From Elysia chlorotica (lineage: Eukaryota > Mollusca > Gastropoda > Plakobranchidae), in the NCBI GenBank assembly GCA_003991915.1, contig RQTK01000489.1, positions 248,390 through 312,389 on the forward strand: DNA of 64,000 bases, given 5' to 3'. Shown here in pieces: positions 25,682 to 35,999 of this stretch. Within the stretch, counting starts at the first letter, position 1; the number at the start of each line of letters is the position of its first letter. Made by a program: the position numbers and the translations under genes. The notes below the pieces were generated by a model. It was given only the letters and a program-made list of their open reading frames with translations. It did no database searches and had not been told where the DNA came from.

Positions 25682-25963
25682 ATATATAATACGGTTTGTT
25701 GGTTGGTTGGGTTTTAAAGTCCAACGTCAGCAACTTATAGGCTATATCGTGGACGGGCCCCAAGACGGACTTCTGACAATTTTATGTGCTGCCACACACG
25801 AGACAGGGTGGGGATACCATGACTCCTGTCTCAGCCGGTCACATTATACTGACACCGACCCAACCAGTAGGGATTGCAACAGCCAGGATTCGAACTCGGG
25901 ACCTTTTGCGTCGGAAGCCGATGTTCTACCCCTGGGCCACCGCGCCCCCCATATATAATACGG
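25682..25963 (-). mobile_element. SINE family 1, intact, flanked by 13-bp target-site duplication
   Basis: ATATATAATACGG lies at 25682-25694 and again at 25951-25963. Between them, on the minus strand, the element begins GGGGGGCGCGGTGGCCCAGG, has TAGAACATCGGCTTCCGACG, and the B box GAGTTCGAATCCTGG. It continues through CTACTGGTTGGGTCGGTGTC, CCACCCTGTCTCGTGTGTGG and GTCCACGATATAGCCTATAA, and ends in CCAACCAACCAACAAACC. It is one of the two best preserved copies in the window. Confidence 0.95.
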
Positions 25964-25969
25964 AGATAA

Positions 25970-26260
25970 ACTAGGCAGGGCGTACCTGCAAGAGGAAGGC
26001 AGAGATTAGATGAGAGCTCTTCTCTGATGGTCGGATCAGCTGCAAGAGAAGTGACGGGTCCTACCAATAAGACAATTGTTTACAGCCTAAGAGTCTCTTA
26101 CAAACCTGACTTCTATCTATTGTGAGGAAAAACAAAATGACCAAATGGTTGTAAGGCCAGTAATGCGAACATTGATGTACTAAAAAGAATCGATATCTTC
26201 ATCCCATAAGTACAAGTAAGAAATGATATGATTAAGTCTTGTGTCATGATAAGATAATCT
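25970..26260. other. Spacer, no gene recognised
   Basis: Nothing beyond AT-rich unique sequence. Confidence 0.5.
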
Positions 26261-26264
26261 AATG

Positions 26265-26840
26265 GACTAGTTCGTGTCAAGTTGGATCAGAGAATACTTT
26301 TATGTAGGCGTCTGCACCTGTAAGAAAGTATCTTATATGTCCACACTGGATTTTAAATAGTTCACGACGCCCAAAAACACTTAAATATTCTTGTATTTAC
26401 ATATTCTTCTACACCCACTCACACATAGCACGTGTTAACACACATCACTACATCTACCCACACATAGACTGGGATTAAACGGTTCACCACACCCACACCC
26501 ACTTAAATATTATTTTTTTACATATTCTTCCACAGCCAGTTACACATAGCACGTGTTGACACATGCCTCCACATCTACCCACACAGAAAATTGAGAAAAT
26601 ATTCAACACACATGTCTGCACCCACCCATACGAAGCACGTGTTTACAGACTATTCCAAACTCTGTCACACGTAGCATAAAGTTATGCCTCATAATGTTCT
26701 ACATCCAATCCTACATATTATGTGTTTAAACATTGCTCTACGCCCCTTTTCGACACTTCCTTAAATGAAACATCTTTTTGATTAAGCGTCTGGTTCGTGT
26801 CAATTGGATCAGAAATTGTTTTCATGTAGGCGTCTATGAA
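26265..26840. repeat. Degenerate ~120-bp tandem repeat bounded by a ~60-bp direct repeat
   Basis: CACACATAGCACGTGTT-type blocks recur at 26421, 26541 and more weakly at 26625 and 26705. Each is preceded by TACATATTCTTC-type and CCACACCCAC-type segments. The stretch is bounded by TTCGTGTCAAGTTGGATCAG with ATGTAGGCGTCTG at 26272-26315 and a second copy at 26790-26835. Confidence 0.7.
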
Positions 26841-26903
26841 AGCGAAACAATCAAATTTTCGCGCCAGACAGAGTGGGAATGTGTGCGTGGTGGCTTGTTT
26901 GTT

Positions 26904-27008
26904 TGTTGCTTACCGTCCAACGTCAGCACTACATAGGCTATATTGTGGACAGGACCCAAGACTGACGTCTGATAATTGTATTTGCTGCCACACACGAGAC
27001 AGTGCAGG
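26904..27008 (-). mobile_element. SINE family 1 3' half, 5'-truncated
   Basis: The minus strand has CACTGTCTCGTGTGTGGCAG, GACGTCAGTCTTGGGTCCTG, TATAGCCTATGTAGTGCTGA and CGTTGGACGGTAAG. Truncation at the head is typical of LINE-mobilised SINE copies. Confidence 0.85.
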
Positions 27009-27175
27009 AAGACTAATCTCCGAGATAGTTTTGATTAAACATATTTAACATCAGACTTGGACAAATACACGTAGGCATGGGCAGCAGCTTACCAAACCCA
27101 CACAATTTCTCAGCGGTGGAGGAAATACTATTTTTTATATTGACGTCTGGGAATTTCACGCACTCCCACACAAAG

Positions 27176-27319
27176 CTATATATATATATATATATAAAAT
27201 GGAGAGATGGAGAAACAGAGAGATGGAGAAACGGAGAGATGGAGGAATGGAGGAAGAGAAAGAGAGAGGGGAAAGTAGGGAGAGAGAGAGTCAAAGGGGA
27301 ATGTAGGAAGACAAAAAGC

Positions 27320-27350
<31 letters not shown>

Positions 27351-27400
27351 GACAGACAGACAGAGACAGAAAGAGATAGAAAGAGGGAGAGAGAAAGCTA
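27176..27400. repeat. (TA)n followed by purine-rich and (CAGA)n arrays
   Basis: (TA)10 at 27176-27196 is followed by GAGAGATGGA-type units and a CAGA tetranucleotide array at about 27318-27372. Confidence 0.9.
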
Positions 27401-27409
27401 AGGCGAAAA

Positions 27410-27983
27410 AAAAATCATGGCTTATGTATTCGATGGTTGAATCATACTGTCACCGAACCGAACAGAAGGGGGCGATAGTAAACCGAAAACCTAATAAATA
27501 GAAGCCCAGTGCTCTATCTCTTGAAAAAAAACTCACCCACAATGTCAACAATGACTTTTAGGGTATTATATCATTTATATTTAGTTAGGCCCAGTGGAAC
27601 ACATCTTATGCGCGTTCTATGTCTATCTTTCTGTTTGACTGTCTGTCGGTATGACTGTTATCATGTCTTTCTATTTTGTTTCTGGGGTTTTTCTGTTTAT
27701 ATCCTATCTGAGTATCTCCTTCTTTCTTGCCTCTTTATCACTCAAAACCTCCCCCTCCCCCCTACCCCTCTCTCTTTCCCTCTTTCTCTCTCTCTCTATC
27801 TCCATCTCTCTTCCTCTCCTCTCCTTTATTTTATGCTATCAACATTAATGAACACAAACCAGCTTGAAGACTGTATCTTTTTTTTTCTCAACACTTTAAA
27901 CCCCATGTCTTTTTCATTTTGCATTTTTTATAAACCCCTAGGTAAAACCCGTTTCTTTCTCATACGCACACATGTTGTACGGG
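27410..27983. other. Spacer with pyrimidine-rich segment, no recognised gene
   Basis: A 178-codon plus-strand frame starts at 27509 and runs on into the first copy of the 73-bp repeat. It is driven by CT-rich sequence at 27720-27830 and lacks domain-like features. Confidence 0.5.
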
Positions 27984-28056
27984 TTGATAAGCTTTTGTGC
28001 TCGCACCTCTTTGTATTGATCTGCACAACTTCCATTTCAAAATAATGTCATCACAG
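27984..28056 (+). repeat. 73-bp exact direct repeat, copy 1
   Basis: It starts TTGATAAGCTTTTGTGCTCG and ends ATAATGTCATCACAG. An apparently identical copy lies at 28435-28507, enclosing 378 bp. Confidence 0.95.
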
Positions 28057-28329
28057 CAACAATACTAAATTAGAACACCAATAGGGTAATATCCCCGGTT
28101 TTAACTATCAATCTCCTGCCTCACTCATAAAAAAAAAATTAAATGCCTAGCCTTGCCCGTCCCCCCAGCGTAGAAGGGAAGGTTTGTCTTGTCTGTCTCA
28201 GCCTATCCCCCCTTTCCACTTTAGAACCTCCAAAATTAGGGAACCCCATACATAAGAGGACCAGCCTCGTAGTAATAGAATGAACAAGCATAGGATCTAT
28301 CATGTCTTGCCTTCCTCTTGATCTTTTGT

Positions 28330-28434
28330 CTTCTGTCAACGCCGCCTGTCGCCGTATAGGACCCCCCAGGGGAACCTAGGAGACGTTAAACCCGGAGAGA
28401 GGGAGAGAATTCTCTCCCTCCCTCTTATAGAGCC
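28330..28434 (-). mobile_element. Short interspersed element with EcoRI palindrome, family 2
   Basis: On the minus strand it reads AGGGAGAGAATTCTCTCCCT, then CCGGGTTTAACGTCTCCTAG, CCCCTGGGGGGTCCTATACG and GCGACAGGCG. The same order appears at 52676-52762, where it has a target-site duplication. Here it lies inside the 378-bp segment bounded by the 73-bp repeats. Confidence 0.75.
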
Positions 28435-28507
28435 TTGATAAGCTTTTGTGCTCGCACCTCTTTGTATTGATCTGCACAACTTCCATTTCAAAATAATGTC
28501 ATCACAG
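28435..28507 (+). repeat. 73-bp exact direct repeat, copy 2
   Basis: This is the partner of 27984-28056. The length is too great for an ordinary target-site duplication, so a local duplication around the inserted segment is the simpler reading. Confidence 0.95.
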
Positions 28508-28509
28508 CT

Positions 28510-29095
28510 TTTAACTTTTCAATTTTTTGGAAATTCCCCAAAATGGTGTGTCCACAAGGAATAGGCCAACAATCACGCGACGTGAAAAGGTTAACGCTGA
28601 TTTAAATCCCCTAAACTTCAAGGGGAAAATTTCAATGGCCATTAATTTGTTTTCACTTCGAACATAAATGATTGATCTGCATTTCATGCTAGAAGACAGC
28701 AGCAATTTTTTTTTAAATTTGAAAGCATTTTAATGACTAGAAAAATCCACATTGAACATAAAAATCTACCATTAGTGTCAACGCTAGGAAAAACAATTCA
28801 CATGAAAACTTTTAGTGAAAGGTATATCAGTTTTCTTGTTCATATAAAGTTAGGCTAAAAAGTAAAATGCCGATTTTCGGAATTGGTTGTAGTAAAAAGA
28901 ATAGCATGGCAAATAGTGATCTATTTCTACAGAATTTCTAGGATAGCTAGTACAGAATGGTACGTAGAGTGTCATTAATTGTTGTTGTTTTTTTGCCTAA
29001 CTAATGTAGCAATACTATGTTTTACCAAATAAACAGAATTTAACTGCAAAGTATACGTTAAGTAAAAAAATATGATGTGGCAAGCTACTCGCTCG
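28510..29095. other. AT-rich spacer, no gene recognised
   Basis: No feature identified. Confidence 0.5.
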
Positions 29096-29099
29096 GTTT

Positions 29100-29240
29100 C
29101 TCCTACTTCTTTCCTCTATTCATCTCTCTCCCGTTCTCGTATTCTCTCCTTTCTTTCCTCTCTCTATCTTTCTTTATCTCTCTCCCTATCTTTATATATC
29201 TTTCTCTGTCTTTCTTTGCCTTTCTCTCTCCATCTAATGT
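29100..29240. repeat. Pyrimidine-rich (CTTT/CT) tract
   Basis: About 140 bp dominated by C and T in irregular TCTCTC and TTTCT units. The frames across it are compositional. Confidence 0.8.
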
Positions 29241-29419
29241 ATTTCGATCCCTTAAGGCTTGCATGGATAATTGCCTCTCTCCAGCAAAATTGTCTAACGA
29301 TAACAGCTCTCCATCTCCCGTTCTTCGTTGTTCAACCAAACATTGTGCAGAGAGGCACAATAATTTCAGTAGGATCGAACCAAATTACAGGTTTTGCAAT
29401 CAACACAACGACAATTGAT

Positions 29420-29500
29420 TACATAATGACGTCCCTTGGGCATAAGGTTTTCTAAACGCTCATTGGCTGCGTGAGTCTAGAGTAGAGCTATGATTGGATG
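29420..29500 (+). promoter_or_regulatory. Candidate promoter-like cluster (CRE and CCAAT-type boxes)
   Basis: TAATGACGTCCC at about 29425 contains a full TGACGTC CRE-type site. CTCATTGGCTGC at about 29459 and ATGATTGGATGC at about 29490 contain inverted CCAAT cores. The spacing resembles a proximal promoter, but no TATA box, start or exon can be fixed downstream, so this is only a candidate. Confidence 0.25.
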
Positions 29501-29509
29501 CTGGGAAGT

Positions 29510-29890
29510 TTCCCTGTGTAACAGTCTTGGCTTTCGCCGTGGGACCCGCTATCGCGAGGTATCTATTAATGCTAAAGACATTGACGATAAAATAGAGATC
29601 AGTAGGGCGAGGAACAGGTTAATATGGTGAATTACCAACAGCTAAGTGCTTTGAACCTATTCATCTTCTCTGTAGAATGTCAAGTGAGCGCTCTAGCCAT
29701 CGGCGAACTCGTAAAGTGTCATTTGTTACATTTGACATAACCCGTGACAACTTGCGTACCGGTATTAAATAGAACGTCGCAAGAGCCTTCTTAGTCGTAT
29801 ATTCTTACGACGTGTGTTAAGCTGCCTTGACGTTGTACTTAACATAGTCCCTTACACATTGTTAAAAATTTGTAGAGGTGCCGTATGTGT
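29510..29890. other. Unique spacer, somewhat GC-richer, no exon identified
   Basis: This follows the candidate promoter cluster. No coding frame with splice sites could be supported. Confidence 0.4.
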
Positions 29891-29894
29891 GAGT

Positions 29895-30092
29895 AGGTTG
29901 ATGGGTTGGTTGGTTGGTTGGTTGGTTGGATGATTTGTTGGTCGGTTGGTTAGTTTCTTAACGTCCAACTTCTGCAGCTTGCCTTAGCGCGGACAGGACC
30001 CAAGACTAACTTCTGGCAAATTTACGTGCTGCAACACAAAACAGTACTGGACACTAGGACTACTGTCTCAAACGTTCACATAATACTCACGA
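29895..30092 (-). mobile_element. SINE family 1 copy, diverged, 5'-truncated
   Basis: The minus strand carries GTTCACATAATA-side remnants reading TATTATGTGAACG, TTTGTGTTGCAGCACGTAAA, GTTAGTCTTGGGTCCTGTCC and GTTGGACGTTAAGAAAC. It ends in an (ACCA)n tail of five or more units. Confidence 0.8.
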
Positions 30093-30093
30093 C

Positions 30094-30262
30094 GCAGTAG
30101 TTGAGTTAGTTTAACGTCTAACGTCAGCACTGTATAGGCTATATTGTGGGCAAGCCCCAAAAGTGATGTCTGACAATTTTATGTGCTGCCGCACACGAGA
30201 CAGTGCGTGGATAACATGACTCTTGTCTCATCCAGTCACATTATACTGACACCGACTCAACC
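30094..30262 (-). mobile_element. SINE family 1 copy, 5'-truncated
   Basis: The minus strand starts GGTTGAGTCGGTGTCAGTAT, continues AATGTGACTGGATGAGACAA, TCGTGTGCGGCAGCACATAA and CAATATAGCCTATACAGTGC, and ends GACGTTAAACTAACTCAACT. It abuts the previous copy head to tail on the same strand, so one may have inserted into the other's end. Confidence 0.88.
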
Positions 30263-30713
30263 ACACACATTTTTTCTTTTTTTAATCTCACATTATCATT
30301 ATTACTTTTGGAGAGGACAGATTCTGTCTCACATTTTTGCATTCTTATTTTCAAATTTAAAATGTTTACGTGTAACGTTACTGTTTATCTTTCCATATTT
30401 ATCTACAAGAGTCTGAATTAACTTTGTAAATAAACTGTTGTTGTTTTCCGTTTTTGTTGTTTCGTTGAGAGTTCTAATTGTTTTTCTTGCTTTGTCTTAC
30501 CACAAGAGTCTGAATAAACCATGTATAAGTTGTTTTTATTGATGCCACCTGCTGCTGGTTTTCTTTTTCTTTTTCCTGTTTTTTTTTGTTTGTTGTTGTT
30601 GTTCTTTTTTGCGTTCTCTTCCCACAGGAGACTGAACTCTGTAAAGAAATAGTCTTATTGATGTGATCTGTCACAGGATGTACCCGCCCATCCATCCATC
30701 AAGTGACCAGCCT

Positions 30714-30776
<63 letters not shown>

Positions 30777-30785
30777 TTTTTCCTC
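30714..30785. repeat. (CT)n microsatellite
   Basis: A pure CT run of about 56 bp, then TTTCTTTTTTTTCCTCT. Confidence 0.97.
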
Positions 30786-30816
30786 TCTCCACGCTATCTA
30801 CCTCTAGCACTTAATT

Positions 30817-30962
30817 AGTTGAGTTGGTGTCAGTAAAACGTGACTTCCTCAGACAAGAGTAATGGCATCCCCGCATTGTCTCTGTGTGGTATCAAATTGT
30901 CAGACATTAGTTTTGGGATACTTTCACTATATATCCACATGGTGCTGACGTTACACGCCAAG
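30817..30962 (+). mobile_element. SINE family 1 copy, 5'-truncated
   Basis: GTTGAGTTGGTGTCAGTAAA, CGTGACTTCCTCAGACAAGA, CATTGTCTCTGTGTGG, AAATTGTCAGACATTAG and GTGCTGACGTTACACGCCAA follow the family order. The head is missing. Confidence 0.75.
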
Positions 30963-31172
30963 CAAAAAAAAATATTGTCACTGTTCAGGCAGTAAAAACT
31001 TGCAGGGCACAGAATATTAAATAATGTCAAATGCAGTTCAAGGAAGCAAATTTTTTTTTTTTTTACAAATTATTGTAATTTTTTGTTGTTGTTAAGTGTT
31101 CGGCCTTTAGCATTCATGAGACACACCAACAAGATCAAGAAAAAACAAATGAAAATGTATCCATTGGCAGGA

Positions 31173-31245
31173 CTCTAAAGAGCTCAGTTGGTGATGCTCT
31201 AGATTTACGACTAGAAGTTTCGAGGTTTGAATCTGTAATGTTTCT
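31173..31245 (+). mobile_element. tRNA-like fragment, probably a SINE head
   Basis: AAGAGCTCAGTTGGTGATGC resembles an A box region and CGAGGTTTGAATCTG a B box, 35-40 bases apart. The acceptor stem does not pair convincingly, so I do not call a functional tRNA. Confidence 0.45.
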
Positions 31246-31259
31246 CTGACTAGGTTTAG

Positions 31260-32340
31260 AAACATTCGGAAAACTTTGAGACTTTAAACTAATAGCAAAT
31301 AAGTTACTCTTTGTTAACCATTATTATACTTGACTAAGCGTTTTTTGCTCTTTCCACCAGTGTTTTTCATTAAGTATTACAAACATTGTTTGAGATACAA
31401 ACACTTGGACGAAGCAATTAAAAAAACGGAAAGAAATCAGCAGATTGCTTTTACATGTTTTATACAAGTGATCAAAATGTTTGAACAAAAACCACTTTAA
31501 GCACTTTTTGTACTGCTGTTTAACTCCATTCAACTGCGTTTAAACATTTAAACTTTCCTCCACAATATTATTACAGTCGAATTAACTTTCCTTGATATAC
31601 GCTCTATATGAAACATCTTTGTTTGATCGCAACAGGGGCTTTATCATCGTCTAAATTTGTTTATTGTCTTCTTTTAAACCAAGTTTCATCTAAAGATGTG
31701 CGTGCGAGGAGTAAATAAAATTTAGAAAATTGCAGATATTTAATCTGTGTGAGCAGACCAGGGGACAATTCAATTATGGGATGAGAATCGATTTTACCGT
31801 CACCTACCCTGTATTTGAGTCTGACAGGTTGTGGCGTCTCTTCCCGAAATGATCGATCGGATAAATTAAGGTCCGATTGAGGAGCGTGGAGATTGCCACT
31901 CGAATATAATGGCACTTGATTTCTCGGTCGGAGGAGTTCCCATCATTCACAAATTCGAAACACGTCCCATTACAGGCCAGAGAAGCGCGGCAGATGTGTC
32001 TCTTTCGTTTCTTTCATGCTTGGACCTGTCTTTAAAAAATCCCATTTAAATCGCATCTTTTACGTTGAGGTGTAGAATACAAAATGGGTTGTAGTCGGAG
32101 AAATATAGGGGTCTGTTTTTTCTTATTCTGACCCGTCTTTTGAAAAATAAATCTCGTTTCAATCACATCTTTTATTTTTATCGTTGGGGTGTGGACAACA
32201 GATTGAGTTGTGGTTCGTTTAACGCGGACGATAGAGAATCGGGCATCGCTAACACACTATAGCGTTGGTATTTTTTATCTGCAGACTCTCGTCTGATCGT
32301 AGAATTGGGAAATCTTTATGCGGGATTATTTATTTACATC
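31260..32340. other. Unique spacer with a small tandem duplication
   Basis: No gene is recognised. About 31640-31990 is less AT-rich, and its frames do not resemble a known protein. A ~90-bp unit (GACCTGTCTTT, then CGCATCTTTTA, then AATGGGTTGTAGTCGG) at 32023-32100 recurs diverged at 32126-32215. Confidence 0.5.
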
Positions 32341-32341
32341 T

Positions 32342-32510
32342 TGGGATGGTACCAGTGTAATGTGTGACTAATGCGACTGGCCTAGACAAAAGTTTTGGTC
32401 TCACTGCTCTGTCTATGTGTGGCAGCGCAAACATCTGTCAGACGTTCGTCTTGAAATTCGTCCAACATATAGCCTAATTGATGACGTTGGACTCAAAGAA
32501 ACCAAACAAA
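32342..32510 (+). mobile_element. SINE family 1 copy, diverged, 5'-truncated
   Basis: CACTGCTCTGTCTATGTGTG, GCAGCGCAAACATCTGTCAG, CGTTCGTCTTGAAATTCGTC and CATATAGCCTAATTGATGAC, then GTTGGACTCAAAGAAACC, follow the family order. Confidence 0.7.
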
Positions 32511-32652
32511 CTTTACTCTATGAGACCTGAAGATAAAACGCTGACTATGATAAAACTTCGCTAATGAGTTGGTACAATACATGCACAGTCATAACACAAC
32601 AGGAAGAACAGCATCTAAGTTTAGCTACATTCTAGACTAACGGAGCCAGTGA

Positions 32653-32772
32653 TGGTTGGTTGGTTGGTTAACGTCCAACGTCAGTAGCTATCCTAAACTT
32701 CGAATGTCTCCCAAAGCAAATGTTCGACAATTTTACGAACTGCCACAAAGAGCCTTAGCGGAGATACCAGGA
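32653..32772 (-). mobile_element. SINE family 1 3' end, diverged
   Basis: On the minus strand the tail GTTGGACGTTAACCAACCAA is clear; the body upstream (TTTGTGGCAGTTCGTAAAAT, TGTCGAACATTTGC) is decayed. Confidence 0.65.
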
Positions 32773-33153
32773 GTTGCAAATTCAAGGTCGCGATAAGCTT
32801 GCAATGTGTTAAAAGACTGCGAAAAATACCTCTCAAGACGAGATGTCAGATCATCGAGACTTTCCCAGGACGAAAAAATTAATTGTCGAGCGCTAGTCCT
32901 GTGAACTATCCAGGAGATATTATGTTGTTCACGATGGGCGGAACAAAACTTTAGAAGCAACAAAAAAATTTAATATTCGTATTTTACTAATCACAAACCA
33001 TTCTTAACTGTGTAAATTAATATTTAAAAAATTCGAAAAAAAAAACAAAACAAAACAACAAAAACAGGTAAGACTTAACTTAACATTAATTTTCATAAAT
33101 ATTGTAAGTTTACATTTCATCTCTATTCCAATTGCCTCTAAGAGGACACCACT

Positions 33154-33433
33154 CTCTACAAGCAGGGGGCAGGGTAGCCATGGTGTAGAACATTGGCTTC
33201 CGACGAAAAAGGTGCGTGGTTCGAGTCCTGGTGACTTCGCTCCCTACTGGTTGAGTCGATGTCAGTTTAATGTGAACGGCTGAGACAGGAACCATGGTAT
33301 CCCCGCCCTATCTAGTGTATGGTAGCACATAAATTTGTCAGACGTTAGTCTTGAGAACCGCCAACAATTTAGCCTATATAGTGATGATGTTGAACGTTAA
33401 ACCAACTCAACTACAACTACAACTCTACAAGCA
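33154..33433 (+). mobile_element. SINE family 1, full length, flanked by 11-bp target-site duplication
   Basis: CTCTACAAGCA at 33154-33164 is repeated at 33423-33433. The element starts GGGGGCAGGGTAGCCATGGT and has TAGAACATTGGCTTCCGACG and the B box GTGGTTCGAGTCCTGG. It then has CTACTGGTTGAGTCGATGTC, CCGCCCTATCTAGTGTATGG and a TGAACGTTAAACCAACTCAA end with ACTACA repeats. Confidence 0.93.
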
Positions 33434-33439
33434 AAAAAA

Positions 33440-34130
33440 GCAAACCTTGTAATACTCGTACTTTCCCATCCAATACTATTCCCGCCAGTGAGAATAATTA
33501 TCAACAAAGGTCGAAGTAATAACAAAAACAGGTAGAGCGTTGCTTGCCATTTCCATAAATATTGTACGCTGCGATAATTTTATTTGATCTCATTCCCAAA
33601 TGACATTTTAGAGCACACCACATTTAAAACAAAGCGGTATCATGCAGCCATCTAATGTAGGCCTGTAGGCTAATCATCGGCATTTAGCGTTAAAAGGGCA
33701 TGATTGCTCAACCAACGATCTACAGACCAGTGACTAATTCATGAATAACATGGAGAAATACCATGACATCAGACTTTTTTTATTCGATTATTTTCTCTCG
33801 GCATCAGATTTATAAGATAAGTTATGCTATTTGAACTTAAACATGATCTGCTCTTTTAAAGGGACATTACTTTTTTCTCTCCGAAAACTGGTTCAAATGA
33901 ATTTATTTTTGTTTGCACTAGATTCACATGAAATATGAAGTAGCGCTCATGCTAGACACTTGGGACCAGACGATAGTCAATAATATTTACTTACGGACAG
34001 AGTGCTCGCGCTTTCGCAATTATTTTTCTTTCCGTATTTAGATAGACATAGAAAAGCTTCCCCCTACTCTAACGTCTTTCTAGGTATCTAGAATGATTCT
34101 GCGTGGTAAAAGTACGACCCTGCAAAATAC
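33440..34130. other. AT-rich spacer, no gene recognised
   Basis: No feature identified. Confidence 0.5.
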
Positions 34131-34134
34131 TCGG

Positions 34135-34330
34135 AACATGAACGCTAACATTACACTGATACTGATCCCAACCAGATATCTAGAGGCTAAGAATTGTAAA
34201 TGCCCTCTTTATCTCTTTGTAGTGGCAACATAATGCCTTGCAATCGGAGATAATTTGGCTCGAACAATATTCGAACCGTAAACCTTCCCAATTGGAGGTT
34301 AACACTATAGCCCCAGCCCTGCAACGTTCC
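34135..34330 (-). mobile_element. SINE family 1, old 5' half
   Basis: The minus strand shows CAGGGCTGGGGCTATAGTGT, AACCTCCAATTGGGAAGG, the B-box-like TACGGTTCGAATATTG, and further on CTGGTTGGGATCAGTATCAG with TGTAATGTTAGC. Confidence 0.6.
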
Positions 34331-34359
34331 CCTACATTTTCCCCTCGATCTTACGGATT

Positions 34360-34360
<1 letters not shown>

Positions 34361-34396
<36 letters not shown>

Positions 34397-34437
34397 ACTT
34401 TTGTTATTATTGTTGCTGTTGCTTTTGTTGTTTAGAT
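34361..34437. repeat. (TTG)n array
   Basis: TTG trinucleotides with scattered A and C changes. A second, looser TTG-rich patch lies at about 34955-35035. Confidence 0.9.
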
Positions 34438-34439
34438 CT

Positions 34440-35415
34440 CAGTGACTTAGTCGGACAACCGAACGTCAATCAAAGCACTAGAAGTCTCTTAATATATTCC
34501 TGAGATATGGGGATGTCGAGGAAGGAGACAAACCACTCCATCTTCAAAAGTCATACCTAAGCAGGCTAAGCGGGTTTGCAGGCCTGGTCAATACCCTAGG
34601 GATACCCGATTAAGTACTGAGTGTCCCAGCACCCCTAACAAAAAACTCCCGGTATCAAGCGCATTATGTCGGCTTAGGGCTGTACTTGGTTTTTTTTCTG
34701 ATCCTGCGAGTGGTGGGATCGGTTGAGGTTGTTGATACTTTTGTTGAGGATAATGTTTTTAATGTTTTTGATGTGATTGGTGTTGTTATTCTTGATGTTT
34801 GTTTATGTTTGTTGTTAATTGTTGCTCTTGAACTGATCGTTTTTATTGATACTTAATTGATCTATTTTTTTAATTATTCCCTTTTGTTGCCGATGATATG
34901 ATTTTTATAATGATTTTAATGCTGTGTATGATAACGTTACTGTTTTAATTTTACTGTTGTTGTTCTTGTTGCCCATGTCGTTGTTGTCGTCGTTTTGTTG
35001 TTATTGTCGCAGTAGTTGTCATTGTTGTTGTTGTTTCTGCAGCTTTTTTCGAAAACACAAATTTCATAACAATAGTAAAACAAACTACCTGGTAAGCAAT
35101 TGTATCCGACAGTGTGGGGTTAATAGTTTGAAAATTTAATAAACATTTTCATGTACATTATTCTTTGAAAAGAAAAACAAGAGAGATGTAATGCTTTCAG
35201 TTTTATGTATATCTTAGATTTTTCCAGATCTCTTGAAACTCATTGAAACATTTTTTTTCTCATTTGATAATAAAAAAAAAACGTTTCAGAATCGTCATTT
35301 GCTATGAGGGCGTGACTAGATTTCATTTTCTGAGCACACATAACAGCGTCCTCTATCTGGCAAGTTCTACATAGACCCAACATTCTCCAGTCTGATTGAA
35401 TCACAGACAGAGTAA
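34440..35415. other. Spacer without recognisable gene
   Basis: It contains degenerate TTG-rich sequence and nothing else that I can name. Confidence 0.5.
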
Positions 35416-35419
35416 AAAA

Positions 35420-35985
35420 CTATAGCCCCTTCCGTCTCTTCTCTATGGCAGACACAGGGGAGGGGCAAGGCGAGGGAAGAGGACGGCCCACTCGTGGATG
35501 TCTGGATAACCCAATTAGCCCCAGTGCGACTTCTCTGATGAAGTTCAGAAGGGGGTCATGGTCGTGCAACATATTTTTGCCGGCAATAAATGCGTTGACA
35601 ACAGTCCTATCCGCCATGCTGAAAAAGAGATAGTACCACCGCTGTGTTCTTAGACTTTCTGCTAAGGTCGTAGAGAGCTGCTTATATATTAGCTTTGTCG
35701 ATTCCTCCCATGAAGGCATTGTAAATTTGTAGTCTTGTAATGCAATGGTGCAGGAAGAGCCATCCTTTAGCCACCTTTTTCTGTTCTGTCTACAGATATG
35801 ATGCAACTAGAAACTTCGGGTGTCCATCCATTTCAGAACCATCAGGCCATCACTACTGGCCATGCATTCTACATCTCCTCTGTCCATATCTGTGTCGTTC
35901 TCTAGACCAATTCGAAGTCCTTTTCTTTTGGACCGTATGATCCCACATGTGTTCCGGTTGTCTTTTTTTTCGATTTGCGAAAGGG
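35420..35985 (-). pseudogene. piggyBac-family transposase, C-terminal remnant
   Basis: piggyBac transposases are DDE enzymes that cut and paste at TTAA sites. The minus-strand frame shows NTCGIIRSKRKGL, then GLMVLKWMDTR, then a TAG stop at 35807-35809. After the stop come RTQRWYYLFFSMADRTVVN, AFI and NFIREVALGLI. The order (C-G-x-x-R-x-x-R-K-G-L, an aliphatic V/L-K-W-x-D-x-R, R-x-W-Y with V-V-N-A at its end, then F-x-x-x-x-A-x-x-L-I) matches the C-terminal half of piggyBac and PGBD proteins. The internal stop, the missing N-terminal half and missing catalytic region show a dead copy. The C-terminal cysteine-rich motif is not recognisable in frame. Terminal inverted repeats with TTAA were not found. 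Confidence 0.65.
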
Positions 35986-35999
35986 TGCAGTGTTAGATT

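Noticed and set aside
27509-28045. 178-codon plus-strand frame
   Set aside because: Pyrimidine-rich composition gives the Leu/Ser/Phe bias, and it runs into the 73-bp duplicated repeat.
35445-35940. Plus-strand frames over the piggyBac remnant
   Set aside because: Shadows of the minus-strand transposase fragment.
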